Part shown: in pieces, positions 21,722-30,808 of the stretch
How positions within the stretch are numbered: position 1 is the first letter of the stretch
Layout: every line of letters starts with the position of its first letter
Source of the DNA: Distichodus sexfasciatus
Taxonomy: Eukaryota > Chordata > Actinopteri > Characiformes > Distichodontidae
Assembly: GCA_032718565.1 (NCBI GenBank)
Contig: JAVGVS010000314.1
Location: 447,599-511,598, forward strand
Length of the DNA stretch: 64,000 nucleotides
Direction of reading: 5' to 3'
Translations under genes and position numbers: made by a program
The notes under the pieces: generated by a model
What the model was told of the DNA's origin: nothing
Database searches by the model: none
What the model saw: only the letters and a program-made list of their open reading frames with translations

Positions 21722-22218
21722 CCTCTCTCTCTCCATCTCTTCCTCACGCTCTCTCTCCATCCGTTCATCAATCTTTGTCTCTCTCTCTTTATCTATCCAT
21801 CCCTGTCCCTCTCACTCTCTAGTCATTCATCCATATCTCTCTCTCTCTGACTCACTATCCTATCCATCCATCCATCCATCCTAAGCCTGTATATTTATAT
21901 ATCTCTCTCCATCCTTCCATCAATACATCATCATCTCTGTCTCTCTCTCTATCAGTCTGTTCATGTAATAAGGCCTGCATTAATAATTTACTGAAAGTTT
22001 AGACTCTATGCTGTAGATATACAGTATATTTCTGAGAGTAAAATAAATATGTACAGTGTCAGTAATTACAGTAATAATGTGACGAGATGATCTCATTTTA
22101 ATTTCACTTCCAAAACTAAATGTAAAATGAATGAGTGACATGATTCTACAACACGATCCACGATCCTCGACCAGAAGCTAGTAAATGTAAGAGTATGTAC
22201 ACGTGGAGTGAGTTGTAC
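21038..22218. other. Intron of plxna4, mostly simple repeat
   Basis: About 21,129-21,960 is nearly continuous TCTA, TCCA, CTCT and related arrays, including 21 TCTA units at 21,548-21,628. 21,970-22,200 is AT-rich single-copy sequence. No coding sequence. Confidence 0.9.
21129..21960. repeat. TCTA/TCCA/CTCT compound microsatellite
   Basis: Long pyrimidine-rich compound array (GATA/GAGA on the coding strand). The 251-codon plus frame across it is a composition artefact. Confidence 0.95.
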
Positions 22219-22386
22219 CTGAAGATGCTCCACTCGGGCTCCAGCTTGGTAATGGTGGGATCCTCCACGTACTCAAAGCGCAGGTCCTTGTGGATGTGAG
22301 CCTTATCCACGAACACCGACACCGTCACGTTCCCGAAGCCCTGCGTGGACGGCTGAGAGCGGCACGTGATCCACTGACCGCCTCGT
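22219..22386 (-). CDS. plxna4: plxna4 exon: end of IPT2 and start of IPT3
   Basis: 168 bp, completing an arginine codon (AG|A) and ending in a split serine (AG|T). It reads RGGQWITCRSQPSTQGFGNV, TVSVFVDKAHIHKDLRFEYV, EDPTITKLEPEWSIF. FxYVEDPTI..xEPEWSI is the strongly conserved class A plexin join between IPT2 and IPT3, extracellular. The acceptor is GCTCCCTCAG, the donor TTCAG then GTACAA. Confidence 0.96.
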
Positions 22387-22474
22387 CTGAGGGAGCAAAC
22401 ACACACAAACACGCATTACTCCAACTTCAGAGTGTTATAATGAGTAGCTACTATCTTAACTCCTTCTCCTTCTC

Positions 22475-22585
22475 TTTATCCATCCATCCATCAATCAGTT
22501 AATCTCTCCCTCGCACTCTCTCTCTATCCTTATATTCATCATCCCTCTCTCTATCCCTCCTTCCATCTATCCATACATCAAGGTA
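22475..22585. repeat. TCCA/CTCT simple repeat
   Basis: Pyrimidine-rich interrupted array filling most of the 234-bp intron between two plxna4 exons. Confidence 0.85.
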
Positions 22586-22620
22586 AGAAATGATGTTAAA
22601 TAATCCGGACGTTTCGCTAC

Positions 22621-22757
22621 CTGTGATTAGTGCACTTCTGGTCCTTGAACATGATGGAGACGTTGCTTCCAGCATCCAGGTTGCTACCGGTGATGTTGAC
22701 GATGGTTCCCCCGGAAACGGGTCCTCGGCTGGGCGTCAGGGACATCAACCGGGGCAT
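22621..22757 (-). CDS. plxna4: plxna4 exon: IPT2, N-terminal part
   Basis: 137 bp, phase 0 in, phase 2 out. 45 residues plus a split arginine: MPRLMSLTPSRGPVSGGTIV, NITGSNLDAGSNVSIMFKDQ, KCTNH. PSRGPVSGGT and ITGSNLDAG are the canonical IPT start and turn. NIT (21-23) and NVS (32-34) are glycosylation sequons. Joins YYYFV|MPRL upstream and NHR|RGGQ downstream. Confidence 0.96.
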
Positions 22758-22789
22758 CTGAGGAGCCAAAAATCAACGCTCACTTTGAT

Positions 22790-22905
22790 TGTCTCACTCA
22801 GTCTATTTCTCTCTCCATCTATTCCATCCTTCTCTCTCTGTCTATCCACCTCTCTCTCTCTCCTTCATTTATCTACCTCTCCATCTATTCATCCACCATC
22901 CATCC

Positions 22906-22940
<35 letters not shown>

Positions 22941-22978
22941 ATACTGTATCATACACTCTCTCTCTCTATCATAAACTT

Positions 22979-23031
<53 letters not shown>

Positions 23032-23044
23032 AATACTCTATCAT

Positions 23045-23105
<61 letters not shown>

Positions 23106-23164
23106 CATACTCTCTCTCTCGCTCTCTTTCTCTTTATCTATCTATCTATCTATCTATCTGTCTA

Positions 23165-23199
<35 letters not shown>

Positions 23200-23202
23200 T
23201 TT

Positions 23203-23240
<38 letters not shown>

Positions 23241-23250
23241 TCTCTCTATT
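22790..23250. repeat. TCTC/TCTA/TCTG compound microsatellite
   Basis: (CT)n runs, (TCTA)n at 22,980-23,030 and 23,088-23,105, and an ordered (TCTA)n then (TCTG)n block at about 23,135-23,198, the Bkm-like GATA/GACA pair on the coding strand. Confidence 0.95.
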
Positions 23251-23993
23251 TTCTTCAGCTCTACAGTTGTATAATACAATAATATTCAGAACTGCTTTTG
23301 TTGCTGTATTTTGGTTTTCCGTCTCTAGAATTACATTTGGATGATTTGTGTTCACTTTACCTGCCAGTTTGTGGAATTGTGTGCACATCTCTGCAGTCCC
23401 CTGACTGTTTACAGCTTTGATTTGCGGTGTGTTTACATATGCTAATAAAGAACAACTGGCACATGCTTTCGGTTGACCAGATTCATCACTATAAGAACCA
23501 ACTCACGAACCATTTAAGCAATCCAACATGGACTTTTCTTTGCTGAATGAGTTCCAGAGTCTCTCTTTCTCTCTCTCTCTCTCTCTCTCACTTCTTGCGG
23601 ATAATGATTTAATCACCTTCCTCACCTCAGATCTCATAACCTAATTACAATCTCGTACAGCAGCAACCAAGGCCATTAAAGGTGCGCGTAAAAATTGATA
23701 ACCGTGTGATAAAATACGAGTCTAATGGGGGCGATTACACCACTAATCGATGGGGGAGGCACTCGCTCACACACATTTCTCTGATTTAACTGTTTTGTAT
23801 TGGAGGAGAGAGTAAAAAAGAGAGAGAGGGAGTGCTCTCACATCGGTTATTACGTCTGTGATGACATTATGACTAGCCAATAAGATGAAGTCTCGACAGT
23901 TTACAACCCCTATAAAGGGATATAAATGATTTATAATCAGGTTGTAAACAGTTTTATCATTAATAAGCAGTGATAAAGTTATAACAACTGTGC

Positions 23994-24295
23994 TACATTG
24001 ATGCAGGATCACTATTTGGCAAGATCTCAGATCTTGTTAGTGTGTCATGTTGATCTCATCTCCTTGTCTCAGGCAGAATGTTGGTGTCGACATTATCAGC
24101 TGTTTGTAAACATGTTATTGCCATTAAAACACCAGTAGAGTTATGCTCGGGTGTCAGTGTCCTTCATTATCATCCGATCCTGATGTTTCATGGCATATTT
24201 ATCACTAAGTTACTGACATTTATATCTGCCAAAAAGTGAAACTTATTATAAAATGTTAAACACGTCTCGCCAAATAGTGATCCTGCACCAATGTA
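23994..24295. mobile_element. 302-bp inverted-repeat MITE with TA ends
   Basis: The left end TACATTGATGCAGGATCACT continues ATTTGGC; the right end reversed is TACATTGGTGCAGGATCACT, again ATTTGGC. TA at both ends is consistent with a Tc1/mariner-type (or pogo-type) target. No reading frame. Confidence 0.8.
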
Positions 24296-24325
24296 TCACG
24301 ATGTATGAGGACTGATAGAACTCAC

Positions 24326-24443
24326 CACAAAGTAGTAGTACTTTGACGACTTGGCCATAAATTCGGGCTGACATTCTCCAACACACACTTGAACACTTCC
24401 AGCAAACTGGCTTTTCTCCGCTTTACCCATTTCACACACAATC
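24326..24443 (-). CDS. plxna4: plxna4 exon: IPT1, C-terminal part
   Basis: 118 bp; completes a glutamine codon (CA|G) and ends in phase 0 (GTG then GTGAGT). 39 residues: IVCEMGKAEKSQFAGSVQVC, VGECQPEFMAKSSKYYYFV. IVCEMG, the VCVGEC cysteine pair and the FMAxSSxxYYF end match plexin A4 as I remember it. Extracellular. Confidence 0.96.
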
Positions 24444-24524
24444 CTGAAAAACACACACACAAAATCATACAAGTTACAAGAGTTTACAGTCATAGTTCCT
24501 GATCCTAAATTAGTCTTTTGATGG

Positions 24525-24712
24525 TCTCTCTGTGGTTTTGAAACAGTGGAAGGTCTATACTGTACTGTTGTGAATATCATATGTCAATCATATGTCGTCC
24601 GATTCATTCCATGTAGGTATCGTTTTGACGCTTGATTTATGCCCTTTCATGAAAACATAATACCATTTTGAAAATTTGAGAGAAGCGACTGGGTTTGCCA
24701 TGGATGGTCACA
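24525..24712 (-). mobile_element. Truncated copy of the 650-bp inverted-repeat element
   Basis: Shares GTTTTGAAACAGTGGAAGGT and CTATACTGTACTGTTGTGAA with 36,110-36,727 in the same orientation, then has an internal deletion. It ends with AAGCGACTGGGTTTGCCATG, GATGGTCACA, the terminal repeat. The left terminus is missing. Confidence 0.8.
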
Positions 24713-25143
24713 TATTGTTATATTTACTATACTACTTAGCCAATGTCAAAAACGGAGGCTCTGTAAATTTGCAATAAAGTTATTATTATGTTTTCCGTAA
24801 TATATATGAATAACATTATTATGGATGAAAATAACATCTTTAATTTCTCTAACTTCTACTGTTATTTACCACATACTAGGCAGTAAGATAGTGTACATTT
24901 ATTTAACAGAAAATAACTGCTAAATGGGAATATATACCATTGTGTGTACAGTGAGTTACTGTGTTTTTAATGTATTAATATAAATTACTGTATTTATGTT
25001 TGGTACCAAATACTTTCATGAAGACTCAAGGTAAAAATTTGTAGTTATATATAATACTATAACTACAGAACCTAATATTGTAAAAAGGTCTTTTAAACAT
25101 TTAATTATTGTTGAATTTGCTTATTACTGACATTTGCTGTTAA

Positions 25144-25325
25144 AGTTCAATTCAATTCCATTTTATTTATATAGCGCTCTTAACAGCCGTTATAGCTACA
25201 AAGCGATTTACATATAACCCTAACCCCCAACAAACAAGCCTGAGGCGACAGTGGCAAGGAAAAACTCCCGCTGGTAGGAAGAAACCTTGAGAGGAACCAC
25301 GACTATCCTCCTCTGGGTGTCTGTG
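25144..25325 (+). repeat. Common teleost interspersed repeat fragment
   Basis: TTTATTTATATAGCGCTCTT, CAAGCCTGAGGCGACAGTGG, CAAGGAAAAACTCCCGCTGG and GAAGAAACCTTGAGAGGAAC are a familiar conserved 3' sequence of dispersed fish repeats (from memory; class not certain). Confidence 0.65.
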
Positions 25326-25439
25326 GTGCATGAACATATAATAAAGTTTTAAGATTAACTGTTAATGAATCTTTTTTACAGAAGTGAAGATATAAAAAAT
25401 AGTCCAAAGGACGCTTTAAAATCCTGAGTCATTCCTAAG

Positions 25440-25867
25440 TGTAAGATCTCAGCCCAGACCAAGGGAGGACGCCACCTAATCAGAAAGGCCATCTGACCAG
25501 GACTCCAGTTCCAGACCTTCAAAATTACCCCAGCTGACCAGATCAGCGTCACCAGAATTTTAACCAATCACATCCATATCACCTGCATTTAAGGACTTTC
25601 ATTTACACCCATTCCCCACGAAGTATTGTTATGCCTAGTGCTACTTACTGAGCGTTCTTTGTGTTTGCCTGCCTCTGTTTTGACCCCTGCTTTCTGTTTT
25701 TGGATTACCCCTATGCTTCTGGCGATTTGGATTAGTTTGCTCTGTGGACTGTCTTTTTTGGTTCTGACCTCTGCCTGAATAAACTCTTGGTTTTTCATCA
25801 ATCTACCCCTGTGCCTGCGACCTGGTTCTGTCGACTCTGCGTTTGGGTTCACCTGCCGGTTGTTACA
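25440..25867. mobile_element. Solo LTR, Gypsy-like
   Basis: 428-bp element starting TGTAAGATCT and ending GGTTGTTACA (inverted TGTAA/TTACA ends), flanked on both sides by the direct repeat CTAAG (25,435-25,439 and 25,868-25,872). It contains CTGCATTTAAGGACTTTCAT (TATA-like region) and CTGAATAAACTCTTGG (polyadenylation signal AATAAA). Layout and wording resemble teleost Gypsy LTRs (memory). There is no internal region, so it is a recombined solo LTR. Confidence 0.85.
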
Positions 25868-27059
25868 CTAAGATCCACTCAGCAAGATTAAGCTAAAATT
25901 AGTTCAATATTAAATTTGTTGTCATTTATTGTTAATATTGAAATGTTTCAAAAATATTGTAGCTCATTGTCATTTCGCAAAATATTGTATCTTCATGTTT
26001 CCGTTGTGGTGTAATAATCACTTCGTTACAAATTTAATTCTGAAAGCAACAGAATTGCAGTACAGACCCAAAATTACAGGAAAGGTCCAGACGTCTCTTT
26101 TGTGCTCAAAACTACACACAGTCCAGATGTTTCCCGTCCAAAAATATCCACCGTAAATAATCCCACATTCTCAAAATAGTTTGTGTTGTAAGCATAAGAG
26201 CGTTGTTTAAATTGTTCTCCTCACTTTTCATTATTCTCCATCACATTTCCATCAGTATGCGTACAGCAAGAGCGCGGAGTTAAGAGGTTAATACGGACTC
26301 TAATCCATCTCCTCATTCTGTCACAAAGCAAAACTTATCACACCACACCGTAAGAGGCTTATCTCGGCTTCTCTCCAAAAAAGAAATAAAAAAGGAGAAA
26401 GGGCCGACACGGCAGCGGCAGGACGGTGGAGAGGCAGCGAGTGAAGTGCAGGTTTTTGGATTTTCGCTCAGTAATAACGTAATAATAATTCCTGTTCCTT
26501 CCAAACAGCTCTTCAAATCCTGCCGAAATACGACGTAATTATCTCCTCCGGCCCGACCTGGGATTAAAAGTCGCTTTCCGTGCCGACGTCTGTCTCCAGT
26601 CCTGATCCGTATCGCCAACTCAGAGCTCAACACAGGGATTAAGGACTGGTCTAAACTAGACTAGGTTTGATCCAGACCAGCTGTGCAGGTTCTGGAGAGT
26701 TCAGACGAACCAAGCCAAACTAAAAAAGTCTTAAAATAAATTTTCATTTTGCTAGGAAAATTTTACATTAACATAATATGAATAAATGCAACATAAATAA
26801 ATAAAGACCATTCCTCAAAATGACTGATGTTGCTCACCGCACATTAAAGGTGTAGCTACAATAGATTGCAAAAGTCCCCAGTTTTGTAAAAAATTGTCTG
26901 AAGCAACATTTCTTTTAATTTTGTTAATGTAGTTTTGTTATTTATGACTATGAATTGTGGTGTTTAATATGATTGTGTAAGTTGTTTTATATGTGTGTTA
27001 TTCAAGTTTTAACGAACAAGGTAATTGCTGGTACCTAGCAAATACAATAAATGAAGGAA

Positions 27060-27088
27060 ATAATAATAATAATAATAATAATAATAAT
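27060..27088. repeat. (TAA)n microsatellite
   Basis: Nine to ten perfect units, ending about 22 bp from the splice donor of the exon at 27,111. Confidence 0.95.
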
Positions 27089-27110
27089 TTGAAGATAAGT
27101 GCAGACTCAC

Positions 27111-27262
27111 TGTTCAGCGGGGATGTATCCCTCAGGGACGGGTGTGCATTCCACCTCTGCCACCTTCACGTTGCCCTGGATCTCGTGGAACTCCAGGCCC
27201 AGGTTCTCTCCCCGGATGGTGACCAGCGTTCCGCCCTCGCGGGGGCCTCGCAACGGTGTGAT
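27111..27262 (-). CDS. plxna4: plxna4 exon: IPT1, N-terminal part
   Basis: 152 bp, phase 0 in, phase 2 out (CA then GTGAGT). 50 residues: ITPLRGPREGGTLVTIRGEN, LGLEFHEIQGNVKVAEVECT, PVPEGYIPAE. GPREGGTxVTIRGENLGLEF is the plexin A IPT1 signature; GYIPAEQIVC is completed by the next exon. It directly follows PSI3 (HPKITK|ITPL). Confidence 0.96.
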
Positions 27263-27951
27263 CTGAACACACACACGCAATCACAACCACAAATACTTTA
27301 CACTTCTACACACTCACCAACATCAAAAAACTTCTGTGATCAGCACGGCTGGAACACGGCAACCGGAACTGGGGACTGTGTGTGTGCGTGTGTATTTAGG
27401 GGTTTGTGAGGACCTGGTTGTCATAAAGATTGTAAGATAAGTGCGTGTGTGATCGAAGCTGTGAGAGATTCACTTTAGTACGGATAATTGGTGCTCTCTG
27501 TCAGAGCCACAAAGCCGATCCACTTCCAAAGAATAATGACAAGTTGCAGAGCCAGCTGAGCCTTGCCTATAGCAAAAAATATCAAAAATAAGAATACAAA
27601 AACATAGAAATGATCATTTATAAAAATGCAGACAGTTTGGGGGAAAATGGTGCAGACGACAGCACTTGCGTCTGCTGAGGTACAAATAAAACACAAAGTT
27701 GCTGCTCATGATGCAGATCCTTGTCTGATCTGTACTTCACACAAAGACATTAAACCTTCAGACTTTTTACGGTGCTAAAAAGTCTGCTAATATGTCAGAG
27801 TAAAAAGAATGTAAATACTATTTACATTTTTTCAATGTGAAATTGTGAAGGTTTACTTTTTGCCATTTTAGTTTAGAAAAGAAAACGAGAGGATGTTGCA
27901 TTCAGCTCAATAATATCCAGATCTGTTATCGGGATGCAAATACAAAAAGGA

Positions 27952-28265
27952 TTGTACTTTGACCCATCCGTGAAGGAGCAGTGGGCAGCTAACAAGGGCA
28001 GTGACCGGGGAGCAGAGCTTGGGGACGGTACCTTGCTTACCAGTACCTCAGCAGTAACCTTACCAGTTCTGGACCTGCGACCTTCTGATCATGAGGGGAA
28101 CAACCTACCGTTACGCCACCAACTGCCCCTCATAGGGCGTGACAGTGTGATGATTTGTGTGTACAACTAAACAGTTGGCCCTGTTCAAGTTCAAGTCTCA
28201 GACTGTTAACGGTACCATTGAGGTACTCATAAGCATGGTACTGTCCCCAAGCACTGCTCACTGAT
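27952..28265. mobile_element. SINE-A, inverted pair
   Basis: A minus-strand copy (27,952-28,138; CCGTGAAGGAGCAGTGGGCA to CGTTACGCCACCAACTGCCC) is followed by a plus-strand partial copy (about 28,170-28,265) with ACGGTACCATTGAGGTACTC and TGTCCCCAAGCACTGCTCAC. Confidence 0.8.
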
Positions 28266-28603
28266 TTCTGAGCTCTCAAAAACATCACACTGATTTTTTC
28301 TTACTTGCTTGGTATATAAGCAGCTTGTCATATGCTAAATCCATGAATCCAGGTAAAGAAAATGCAATGTAGTTCAGTTTAACCTATAAATCCTGCATTT
28401 CATCATTGGTGTCTTTATAGAGAAACTGCCTTTATGTGGAAATCAGTCTTCAACGACATGCTGCTGCTTGCATTTCTTTAAACACAATACGTCTTGTAGT
28501 CGGGAGACTGCAACTGTTACTATTATGATTAAAGGAACTGTTGAGTCCATGGCTGGAATTACGAAGGGTTACTAGGAGGGACTGACTCCTCCCTTTCAGG
28601 GAA

Positions 28604-28827
28604 CGAGAGGGAACGACGTTATAAGGAGGGCCTCTTCACCTACTGCAGCTCTCCCAATCACCATCGAGCAGTGTGCCCTCTCCGTCCGGTGAAGTGGACC
28701 CGGTGAGCTGCTCCCTAGACTCACCGGGCCGGCTCATTTCCTGGACGGAGAGGGCACACTGCTCGATGGTGATTGGGAGAGCCGCAGTAGGCGCAGAGGC
28801 CCTCCTTACAATGTTGTTCCCTCTCCG
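28604..28827. mobile_element. Foldback (long hairpin) element
   Basis: Arms of about 83 bp (28,604-28,686 and 28,743-28,827) are nearly perfect inverted copies: GGACGGAGAGGGCACACTGC and TCGATGGTGATTGGGAGAGC on the right mirror the left arm. The 56-bp centre has its own stem, CCCGGTGAG..CTCACCGGG. No reading frame. Confidence 0.85.
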
Positions 28828-28963
28828 TGGCGGTTAAGGAAGCGTGCTGTAGTTGCATGGGTTCCGCGAGAAAAAGCCTGTGTTTATACTTCTGATCGTG
28901 CTGACTACTTCCGGGTCTTCGTGCCGGTCACGTGATTGGAGCGTGTGTGACAGTTATCATAAG

Positions 28964-29462
28964 CAGAGGTAGGCAACTCCGATCCTGGAGGGCCGGTGTC
29001 CTGGAGGTTTTCCATCCAATTTGATTTCAGAACGGGTGGCACAGTGGTTAGCGCTGTTGGTTAACAGCAAGAGGGTCCTGGGTTCAAGCCCTGTGGGGCC
29101 TTTCTGTGTGGAGTTTACACGGTCTCCCTGTGTTCATGTGGGTTTGCTCTGGGTGCGCCGGTTTCCTCCCACAGTCCAAAAGTGTGCACTATAGGTTAAC
29201 TGGCGACTCTAAATTGGCCCTGTACGGTGTGAATGTGAGTGTGATTGTGTGAGTGTGTGTTCCCTGCCCAGAGTTGGTCCCTGCCTTGTGCCCGTAAGTT
29301 CCCAGGATAGGCTCCGGTTTCCCCCATGACCCCAGTTGGGATTGAGCGGTTTGGAAATGGAATGAATGAATGAAGGAATGAATGGATTTCAGAACAGGAC
29401 ACCGGCCAGAACACCAGCCAGGACACTGGACGGCCCTCAAGGACCGGAGTTGCCTACCCCTG
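28964..29462. mobile_element. hAT-like element split by a SINE-B
   Basis: Termini CAGAGGTAGGCAACTCCGAT and, reversed, CAGGGGTAGGCAACTCCGGT, then CTGGAGGGCC / CTTGAGGGCC. The short element is interrupted by the SINE-B at about 29,034-29,388. An 8-bp outer target duplication is not evident. Confidence 0.75.
29034..29388 (+). mobile_element. SINE-B, full-length copy with target duplication
   Basis: GGGTGGCACAGTGGTTAGCG (A-box region), GGTCCTGGGTTCAAGCCC (B-box), TTTCTGTGTGGAGTTTACAC, GGTTTCCTCCCACAGTCCAA, GGCGACTCTAAATTGGCCCT, GTAAGTTCCCAGGATAGGCT and a GAATGAATGAAGGAATGAAT tail. The 11-bp direct repeat GATTTCAGAAC lies at both ends. Confidence 0.9.
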
Positions 29463-29636
29463 CTGTAAAACATTATAGTAACAAACATCTCCTCCTATTC
29501 TCATCATGCAGGAACATTGTAATGTAAGGATTTCAGCTCTAATGTGGAGCGTAGCATTTCTTCACCTCGTCAGCGTTACTAGAAGCAGCAACTTGTTGAT
29601 TGATTCTCATCCAGTGACTGGTTGGTTGGTGTTGTC

Positions 29637-29819
29637 CAGCGTTTCTCAATCCCAGTCCTAGCGGACCACCGTTCTGCACAGATTCGAGTTTCCCAACCCA
29701 CAGCACAGATGATGCTACTGATTAGCTAATTAGCAACGTATGATCAGCTTGCGGCGGCGCAGGAAATACCGAATCTGTGCGGAGCGGTGGTCCACGAGGA
29801 CTGGGATTAAAAAATGCTG
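29637..29819. mobile_element. hAT-like MITE, 183 bp
   Basis: Termini CAGCGTTTCTCAATCCCAGT and, reversed, CAGCATTTTTTAATCCCAGT, with TGCACAGATTCG / TGCACAGATTCG-type inner arms. Flanks GTGTTGTC and GTGTTGTG are a 7-of-8 matching 8-bp duplication, as for hAT elements. Confidence 0.85.
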
Positions 29820-30631
29820 GTGTTGTGTGTCATGCTGCTGTTTGTCTTGTGTTGGTAAGAGCAGCAGAAGTCTAGCTTGTTGTAAATCTCTTATATTACA
29901 AGCTTCATCTTCTTGTTGTGTTTGTTCTAGGGATGCAAGCTAACGTCTAGAAGTTGACTTATTCACCGTCGTCTTTCAGAGGCTGCTTCAGTCGACGTTA
30001 GTTAGTCAGCTAAGATAGATAGATAGATCTGCTCCCAGTGTCAGCTCAACACCATGGAAAACGTCATCTGAGAACTCGGGTTGTTACTGTCTTTTCGGTT
30101 GGACATCTGCCTTCTTTGCACTTCTAACAGAATGCTAATAGCTCTGTCAGTCTTGTAATAAAAAATGACCTCACACCCTGCTGCTTAGACAAACTGCTGA
30201 TTATAAAGTGAGATCACAGCTAAGCTGGAAATCCCAGCACCTGATGACAGCCGTCCCGGTGAGCTTAGCGACGGTCGTTTCCACTCTTTTGGGAAATAGC
30301 CTAAAGGGTTTGGCAGAAGGAGTGATGGACGTGTGATAGCTGTAACAGCACCGCAGTTTGTATGCGACCCGAGAGAGCCGAGCTCCGGGACCGAGAGACT
30401 CCCCCTCCCCCCGCCTCCATCTTTGGGTCGATTTACATTTGCATTTAGGGCATTTAGCAGCCTCTCTTATCCAGAGCAACTTCAGTGTTACTAATTCCGT
30501 TACAGCACTGGTTCCAAAACTTTTTCTGCTGAGCCTCCATTTTCTCACCAAATATTTCAAGCCCCGCCTCAAAACCAACACCCACTTTTATCTCACCTTA
30601 TTTGCACCTTTCAGTCTGCTTCACAAGTGAG

Positions 30632-30808
30632 TAATTATTTGTCATTGTGAACACAGCACAGCACAGCACAAAGTGGCCCACGATGAAATGTGACCTCTGC
30701 ATTTGACCCCACTGCCCACTGCTCCTTCACAAATGGGTTAAATGCAGAGGTCACACTTGGTCATGGTGCACTGTGTGCTGTGCTGTGTTCGCAATTACAT
30801 TCATTCAC
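30632..30808. mobile_element. SINE-A tail palindrome
   Basis: Reverse-strand 3' end (TTGTCATTGTGAACACAGCA to CTGCATTTGACCC, 30,632-30,708) abuts a forward 3' end (CTCCTTCACAAATGGGTTAA to GCTGTGTTCGCAATTACATT, 30,715-30,808). Both lack the tRNA-like head. Confidence 0.8.

Larger units (their letters stand above)
22758..24325. other. Intron of plxna4
   Basis: First half is TCTC/TCTA/TCTG array (22,790-23,250). 23,260-23,760 is unique sequence with a CT run near 23,565-23,590. 23,994-24,295 is an inverted-repeat MITE ending 30 bp from the next exon. Confidence 0.85.
24444..27110. other. Intron of plxna4
   Basis: Holds a truncated copy of the 650-bp element (24,525-24,712), AT-rich sequence to 25,140, an interspersed repeat (25,144-25,325), a solo LTR (25,440-25,867) and a (TAA)n microsatellite at 27,060-27,088. 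25,900-27,050 shows nothing specific. Confidence 0.85.

Noticed and set aside
21129..21884. 251-codon plus-strand frame
   Set aside because: TCTA/TCCA microsatellite read as serine/isoleucine/leucine.
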